DNA of 64,000 nt from Candidatus Bathyarchaeia archaeon (lineage in GTDB: Archaea; Thermoproteota; Bathyarchaeia; Bathyarchaeales; Bathyarchaeaceae): the NCBI GenBank assembly GCA_035283685.1, contig DATETJ010000011.1, positions 157,994 through 221,993 on the forward strand, in the 5' to 3' direction. The notes under the pieces are model-generated. The model was given only the letters and a program-made list of their open reading frames with translations. It ran no database searches and was not told the DNA's origin. Positions 59,629 to 64,000 of the stretch are shown here, piece after piece. Every line of letters starts with the position of its first letter. Positions within the stretch are counted from its first letter, which is position 1. The translations under genes and the position numbers were made by a program.

Positions 59629-60546
59629 TTGCATGACGTAATCATTATCGGTTCAGGGCCAGCTGGATTGACAGCAGCCATCTACGCTACCAGAGCGAAG
59701 CTGGACACGCTTGTGATTGGCGGCATGGCGTGGGGCGGTCAGCTAATGCTCACGAGCATGGTTGAGAATTTTCCCGGCTTTCCAGATGGGATACTTGGAC
59801 CTGAACTGATGGCTCTGATGCGCCGGCAGGCTGAGAGAATGGACGTTGAAATTCTCTTTCAGGATGTGACTTCTGTTGATTTTTCCCGTCGACCTTTTCA
59901 AGTCAATGTTAGTGACAAGAGCTACGAGGCGAAAGCAGTCATCGTGGCCACAGGAGCAACTGCTAGGTCGTTGGGTTTGCGCTCTGAGATGAGATTAATA
60001 GGACGAGGTGTTTCCTACTGTGCTACTTGTGATGCACCTTTTTTCCGAGATAGAAAAGTTGTTGTAGTAGGCGGTGGAGATACAGCACTGGACGAAGCCT
60101 TAGCCTTAACCACCTATGCCCGAGAAGTCACGGTTGTACACAGAAGAGATAAGCTAAGAGCCTGCAAACTGCTGCAAGAACGCGTTTTCGCTGTCAACAA
60201 GGTCAACTTCATATGGAATAGCGTGGTTGAAGACATATTAGGCGAAGCCAAGGTCGAAGCAGTCAAACTAAAAAATGTTCAGACAGGTGAAGTGACAACG
60301 TTGCCCACAGACGCAGTTTTCGTCGCAATAGGCTACAAGCCCAACACTGATGTGTTTAAGGGGCAAATCCAGCTTGACGACTATGGTTACGTAATTGTAC
60401 ATGATGAGACAAGGACTAGTGTGGACTGCGTTTTCGCAGCGGGAGACGACCAAGACTTTCGGTACAAGCAGGCCATCACATCTGCTGGCTCAGGCGCAAA
60501 AGCAGCGTTGGATGCCGTTCGATACCTGCAGGAAAACCCGCTTTGA
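59629..60546 (+). CDS. trxB: thioredoxin reductase
   Basis: A 305-residue flavoprotein. The TTG at 59629 is chosen since GGTGGT lies 7 bases upstream and the protein then begins (M)HDVIIIGSGPAG, the family N-terminus. FAD motif GSGPAG, redox pair Cys131-Cys134 in YCATCDAPFF, NADPH motif VVGGGDTALDEA, and the C-terminal FAAGDD are all present. It reduces thioredoxin or glutaredoxin-like partners. The following gene is a molybdoenzyme, 70 bases on. Confidence 0.94.
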   Translation: MHDVIIIGSGPAGLTAAIYATRAKLDTLVIGGMAWGGQLMLTSMVENFPGFPDGILGPELMALMRRQAERMDVEILFQDVTSVDFSRRPFQVNVSDKSYEAKAVIVATGATARSLGLRSEMRLIGRGVSYCATCDAPFFRDRKVVVVGGGDTALDEALALTTYAREVTVVHRRDKLRACKLLQERVFAVNKVNFIWNSVVEDILGEAKVEAVKLKNVQTGEVTTLPTDAVFVAIGYKPNTDVFKGQIQLDDYGYVIVHDETRTSVDCVFAAGDDQDFRYKQAITSAGSGAKAALDAVRYLQENPL

Positions 60547-60616
60547 AAAAAGAGAGAAGATTATCGCTGCAAGCCGTGGTTAAATGCATCTCATGACCGT
60601 TGATTGAGGGTGAACT

Positions 60617-62563
60617 TTGGAAACCGTTGCCTCAATGTGCGCTTACTGCGGTTGCGGTTGCCGCCTTTTGTTCCAAGTTGAAAATGGACGAATTGTGAAG
60701 ATTGTTCCTGATAAAACTGACAACCCAAGCGAGGGCATAGCCTGCGTCAAAGGCTTAACCTTACATGAGGCAGTAAGCGAAAACAAGGGAAGAATTCTCA
60801 AGCCTCTAATGAGGACAGACAAGGACAAGCCATTTGAAGAGGTCTCATGGGATGAAGCCTACCGTTTCATCTATGAGCGTACCCGAGACTTAGCTCCAAG
60901 CGAGGTTTTCATAAACGCGTCAGGCAAGATCACAAACGAAGATTGCTACGTAACACAGAAGTTTGCCCGAATCGCATACAAAACAAACAACATTGATGCC
61001 TGCTGCGCTCGACTCTGCCACGTCACAACCGTTGAAGGATTGGAGCATTGCTTCGGCAGTCGAGCAGCTTTCTCGAAAATGGACGATGTCTACAACTGCG
61101 ACTGCCTTTTCATCATCGGTTCGAATCCAGCCTCAAACTACCCAGTGTTGCACAATCGTATCTTGAAGGCGCGACGCAAAGGATTAAAGGTTGTTTCAAG
61201 CCAAGCGGTCCACAACTTAACGGCGAAGTTTTCCGATGTCTCCATCCTCATTTATCCAGGCACGGAACTGGTGCTACTTAACGGCATCATGAACGCGTTA
61301 ATCCAACAAGGCGCATACGATAAGTCAGCGGAGAACCTCGAAGGCTTCGAGAGACTCAAAAAAGTTGCTGACTTCTACAACATCGATTTTGTCCGCTACA
61401 CTTGCGGCGTGGAGCTAGAACAGCTCAGACAGCTAATCGGCTACATAGCAGAGGCTGAGTCATTAGGCATCATCCATGGCATGGGCTTGACGCAGCATGT
61501 TACTGGATCCGAGAACGTTCATGCACTGCTCAACCTCACGATTCTCAAGAACGCGCAGTTGCTTTCGTTGAGAGGCGAAATCAACGTCCAAGGCGTAGGT
61601 GACATGGGCTGCCTCCCTGACCGCTTGCCAACTGGACCGTTGGCAACTGCACATCAGTTGGCTGCCAAATGGAACACGGAAGTCCCCATTGGAAAAGGGA
61701 AAAGCATAGTCGAGGCTTTTCTCATTTCGCCCCCAAAAGCCACATTCATTTCTGGCATGAACACGGCACAGTCTTTGCCCAATCTCAACGTGGTTCACCG
61801 CAATCTGCGCGACATGTTTGTAGTTGTTCTCGACCATTACTTCAACCTAACAACGAAGTTTGCTGACGTGGTTTTGCCAACTCCCTTGTTGTTTGAACGA
61901 CATGGAACAATAACAAACGGTGAACGACGAGTCCGGTTAGTTCGAAAGGTCGTTGACTCTTGCGGCAACTGCAAATCCGAGTGGCAAATCTTCAAGGAAT
62001 TATCAGCCTTCTTCGGCTGTGAAGTGCACTTCAATTATCCAGAGCCAGCTGACATTACAAAGGAAATTGTTACAGTGGTTCCAGCCTATCAACAAGTTGA
62101 CGTTGACAGCATCTATGCGGGCAGCGATGCGTGGCCTGAGAAACGCATGCTTTTCCAACGATTTGTGCCCGAACATTTCGAAGGCGTAGAAGACATTCGA
62201 AGCGACAAATACCCGCTGATACTGACTTCATTTCGGTCAACGCACCACTTCTTGACAGGTGAGATGACTAATCAGGCTAAGACACTGATGAGCTTTCAAG
62301 AGGGACCGTACTGTTACGTGAGCCGCATGGACGCCGAACGATTGGGCATAGCAAACAGCGACGTGGTCGAGGCGTCAAGCAGTGTGGGCAGCATTCAATG
62401 CGAAGCGAGAATCGATGAAAACATACCTAAAGGTAGAGTTGGCATGCACTTCCATTTTGAACAACTGCTGGTCAACATGTTGTTTCCAACACAATTCGAC
62501 GAGAACACGTTCACCCCGAACTACAAGATGACAGCTGTGAGAATAAGAAAGCTTCCAGCTTAA
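60617..62563 (+). CDS. fdhA: formate-dehydrogenase-like molybdopterin oxidoreductase (Cys type)
   Basis: A 648-residue bis-MGD enzyme. The 4Fe-4S site is Cys8, Cys11, Cys15 and Cys43. ARLCHVTTVEGL puts Cys134-His135 at the position of the selenocysteine-histidine pair of E. coli FdhF. RGEINVQGVGDMGCLPDRLP and ERHGTITNGERRVRLV are formate-dehydrogenase signatures. No FdhB, hydrogenase or other electron-transfer subunit is adjacent, so formate as substrate is likely but the electron partner is unknown. TTG start with GAGGGTGA upstream. Confidence 0.86.
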   Translation: METVASMCAYCGCGCRLLFQVENGRIVKIVPDKTDNPSEGIACVKGLTLHEAVSENKGRILKPLMRTDKDKPFEEVSWDEAYRFIYERTRDLAPSEVFINASGKITNEDCYVTQKFARIAYKTNNIDACCARLCHVTTVEGLEHCFGSRAAFSKMDDVYNCDCLFIIGSNPASNYPVLHNRILKARRKGLKVVSSQAVHNLTAKFSDVSILIYPGTELVLLNGIMNALIQQGAYDKSAENLEGFERLKKVADFYNIDFVRYTCGVELEQLRQLIGYIAEAESLGIIHGMGLTQHVTGSENVHALLNLTILKNAQLLSLRGEINVQGVGDMGCLPDRLPTGPLATAHQLAAKWNTEVPIGKGKSIVEAFLISPPKATFISGMNTAQSLPNLNVVHRNLRDMFVVVLDHYFNLTTKFADVVLPTPLLFERHGTITNGERRVRLVRKVVDSCGNCKSEWQIFKELSAFFGCEVHFNYPEPADITKEIVTVVPAYQQVDVDSIYAGSDAWPEKRMLFQRFVPEHFEGVEDIRSDKYPLILTSFRSTHHFLTGEMTNQAKTLMSFQEGPYCYVSRMDAERLGIANSDVVEASSSVGSIQCEARIDENIPKGRVGMHFHFEQLLVNMLFPTQFDENTFTPNYKMTAVRIRKLPA

Positions 62564-62581
62564 CGAAGCCCACGTTAACTA

Positions 62582-62929
62582 TCACACAAGCTGTTTCAAC
62601 ACGGACGGATTATGAGAGCTGAAAAGCTTTTGCGCCTTTTTCACCTCTTCTGCAAAATCGAAGCTGCCCTTGAGCTTTTGCTTCACCTCAAGCCTCAAGT
62701 GAAGGGACTCGAGGATTTTTCTCTCAACAATCTCTGTCCCGTACCCAAGGACTTCCTTCAAGCCCTCATCAAGAGATTTCGGATCCAATGCCGAGGAATC
62801 AAATCGAATGGTTGCCTTCTTTTCCAAATAAACAAGCACAGCATCGGAAATAGATGGACCGATGCTGTTCAAGCCGTCTTTTACAGCTTCAGTTAGAACT
62901 GTGCTGAACTTTGGTTGTCCTTTTTTCAA
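62582..62929 (-). CDS. small helical protein next to KaiC-like ATPase
   Basis: A 115-residue, mostly helical protein: VLTEAVKDGLNSIGPSISDAVLVYLEKKATI, then LDPKSLDEGLKEVLGYGTEIVERKILESLHLRL. This pattern (short helix pair around a xGxG turn) occurs in small archaeal proteins of unknown function near KaiC-like ATPases and regulators. It follows the ATPase gene by 16 bases in the same direction, which suggests a partner role. Confidence 0.65.
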   Translation of the reverse strand: MKKGQPKFSTVLTEAVKDGLNSIGPSISDAVLVYLEKKATIRFDSSALDPKSLDEGLKEVLGYGTEIVERKILESLHLRLEVKQKLKGSFDFAEEVKKAQKLFSSHNPSVLKQLV

Positions 62930-62945
62930 GATATACCACTCAGTG

Positions 62946-63677
62946 TTAAGGAATGTAGGGCATTAGCGAAATTCCATGATCTGAAATCACAATGTGACTG
63001 TAGTTCATGTTGTGGTTGGTGCCTCTCATCTTGCGCACCACTGCACGCTTTCGGATGCCTTCTCTTTCATCAATAGTTTCGAATAGAATTACGCCATCGG
63101 CCACGAATTCCTCAAAGCCAAGCCCAATCGTTTTGGTTCCGGTCGGAAGTTCCACGAGCAACAAGGTTGTGCAGTCGCTTTTTCCCATCAATTTGTCTAA
63201 CATGTGAAGTATGATTCTTGCATCTATCCGTCTGTTGAAGGCTTGAGCCATGGCGGTAAACGAGTCCACCACTAATCTCTTTGCCCCAAGCTCCAGAACC
63301 TCTCTCGACAACATGCCAAGCGTTGACGAAACTGTATCTTCCCGTGTCGTAAGGAGATCCAAGAACTTGAACTTCCCTTGGCTTTCCAATGGCTCAAAAT
63401 CGAAGCCGAACTTCCTCAAATTCTCATAGAAGAACTCCTTATGCTCCCCGAAAGACAAGTAGATGCCGCATTCGTTGAGGTTCTTTGCGCCATGATAGAG
63501 AAAATGCGCAGACGCGATAGTCTTGCCCGAACCCGGAGAGCCTGCCAGCAGGATGAGACTACCTCTAGGAAAGCCCCCTTCAATCATCTCATCCAAACCA
63601 ACTATGCCAGAGGAGACCCTATTGTCCAGTTCATCGGCTTCGGGAACTGTCACCAAGTCGCTTTGCTGTTCAGACAA
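62946..63677 (-). CDS. KaiC/RadA-like single-domain ATPase
   Basis: A 243-residue RecA-superfamily ATPase. SSGIVGLDEMIEGGFPRGS is the KaiC-type lead-in, Walker A is GSPGSGKT (Lys52), YLSFGEHKEFFYENLRKFG is a family motif, and Walker B is LVVDSF. The C-terminus carries RKRAVVRKMRGTNHNM. Archaeal single-domain KaiC homologues act in signalling with unknown targets. The TTG start has AGGAGG 7-8 bases upstream. Confidence 0.9.
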   Translation of the reverse strand: MSEQQSDLVTVPEADELDNRVSSGIVGLDEMIEGGFPRGSLILLAGSPGSGKTIASAHFLYHGAKNLNECGIYLSFGEHKEFFYENLRKFGFDFEPLESQGKFKFLDLLTTREDTVSSTLGMLSREVLELGAKRLVVDSFTAMAQAFNRRIDARIILHMLDKLMGKSDCTTLLLVELPTGTKTIGLGFEEFVADGVILFETIDEREGIRKRAVVRKMRGTNHNMNYSHIVISDHGISLMPYIP

Positions 63678-64000
63678 GTAAATACGCCTCCTCTCTATGT
63701 CAGAGGACCTTCATATTAATCGATTATGAATCGACAAACTGTATCAAAAACATGTTTCACCCTCGCTTTTCGGGAGAAATGAGAAGAGGCAAATTGGATT
63801 TCCAATTCATATGTATTAAATCCGTCTAGCTCGGACATTCCAACAGGAACGGAAGACTACCAAAGGAAGGCGATGCTTAGACTACTCCAGACTCTAGAAA
63901 AGGCGCACACAGCTCATGTTGAAGAAAAAACCTAGTTCCAAGAACCTTTTCCTTTCACTTCGACTATTGCTCAGCTTTTTCATTCTTCTTGGGTCACTTA
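63678..64000. other. 323-base right-edge spacer; IR and possible micro-ORF
   Basis: AATTGGA-TT-TCCAATT at 63792-63807 is a 7-bp-arm inverted repeat about 115 bases upstream of the ATPase gene. A 20-codon plus-strand frame (MLRLLQTLEKAHTAHVEEKT) at 63873-63935 has GGAAGG just upstream and TATTAAAT near 63814, but is too short to trust. No other gene is visible before the edge. Confidence 0.35.

Noticed and set aside
1-64000. CRISPR arrays, insertion sequences, integrases or prophage genes
   Set aside because: No regularly spaced repeats, transposase, recombinase or phage structural gene was seen on either strand.

Overview
The window is archaeal chromosomal DNA. Almost every housekeeping gene belongs to an archaeal or archaeal/eukaryotic family: Alba, wyosine synthase Taw1, Trm5, TruD, Pth2, archaeal-type AspRS, diphthine synthase, CTP-dependent riboflavin kinase with FAD synthase RibL, geranylgeranyl reductase, DUF357 and DUF371. 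One tRNA gene has a short intron just 3' of the anticodon. TATA-type promoters with very short leaders or none are common, and TTG/GTG starts are frequent. I suspect a member of the Bathyarchaeia (TACK group) from the gene mix. That placement is an inference, because no 16S rRNA is present.

Region 1 (1-17.2 kb) is almost entirely on the minus strand and is a surface-glycan or N-glycan cluster. It holds GT2 and GT4 glycosyltransferases (one ALG11-like), a multi-pass GT-C-like membrane protein, a SAM methyltransferase, two tandem cobalamin-type radical SAM enzymes, a DPM1-like GT2, two small membrane proteins that look like a surface pair, and a GalE-like epimerase. A winged-helix regulator and a small membrane protein are inserted before the epimerase. 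Region 2 (17.2-19.9 kb) is accessory: two more winged-helix genes, an uncharacterised protein, a secreted protein, and a spacer dense in ATGCGT sites.

Region 3 (20-34.3 kb) starts with tRNA-Arg(TCG) and a four-gene minus-strand operon: taw1, translin, endonuclease V, HD phosphohydrolase. There follow a membrane polyferredoxin, a Nudix hydrolase, an AmmeMemoRadiSam-type radical SAM enzyme, a sulfite-oxidase-like molybdoenzyme, Pcm, a zinc-ribbon protein, GlmS, a D-cysteine desulfhydrase-like PLP enzyme, a winged-helix protein fused to an S-layer-like domain, and DUF371.

Region 4 (34.3-52.9 kb) holds a Tau/Ssu-type ABC transporter in one operon with trm5, intron-containing tRNA-Lys(CTT), an asparaginase N-domain protein, dphB-DUF357-ribL facing ribK, a GDT1-family cation transporter, a zinc ferredoxin, small zinc-ribbon and RAM-domain proteins, a zinc-finger/DUF7662 fusion, an MFS transporter, a phosphoesterase, an inositol-phosphatase-family enzyme, geranylgeranyl reductase, pth2-truD, aspS with a KH protein, and Alba.

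Region 5 (53-64 kb) is central and redox metabolism: an AsnC-like regulator with sucCD; DUF438/hemerythrin/PAS plus DsrE, divergent from rubrerythrin, a ferritin-like protein and an HtrA protease; thioredoxin reductase followed by a stand-alone Cys-type formate-dehydrogenase-like molybdoenzyme; and a KaiC-like ATPase with a small partner. No rRNA, CRISPR array, transposase or integrase was seen. The most interesting leads are the taw1-translin-EndoV-HD operon, the regulatory inverted repeats and ATGCGT cluster around the winged-helix genes, and the recurrent GCGCGC elements in spacers.
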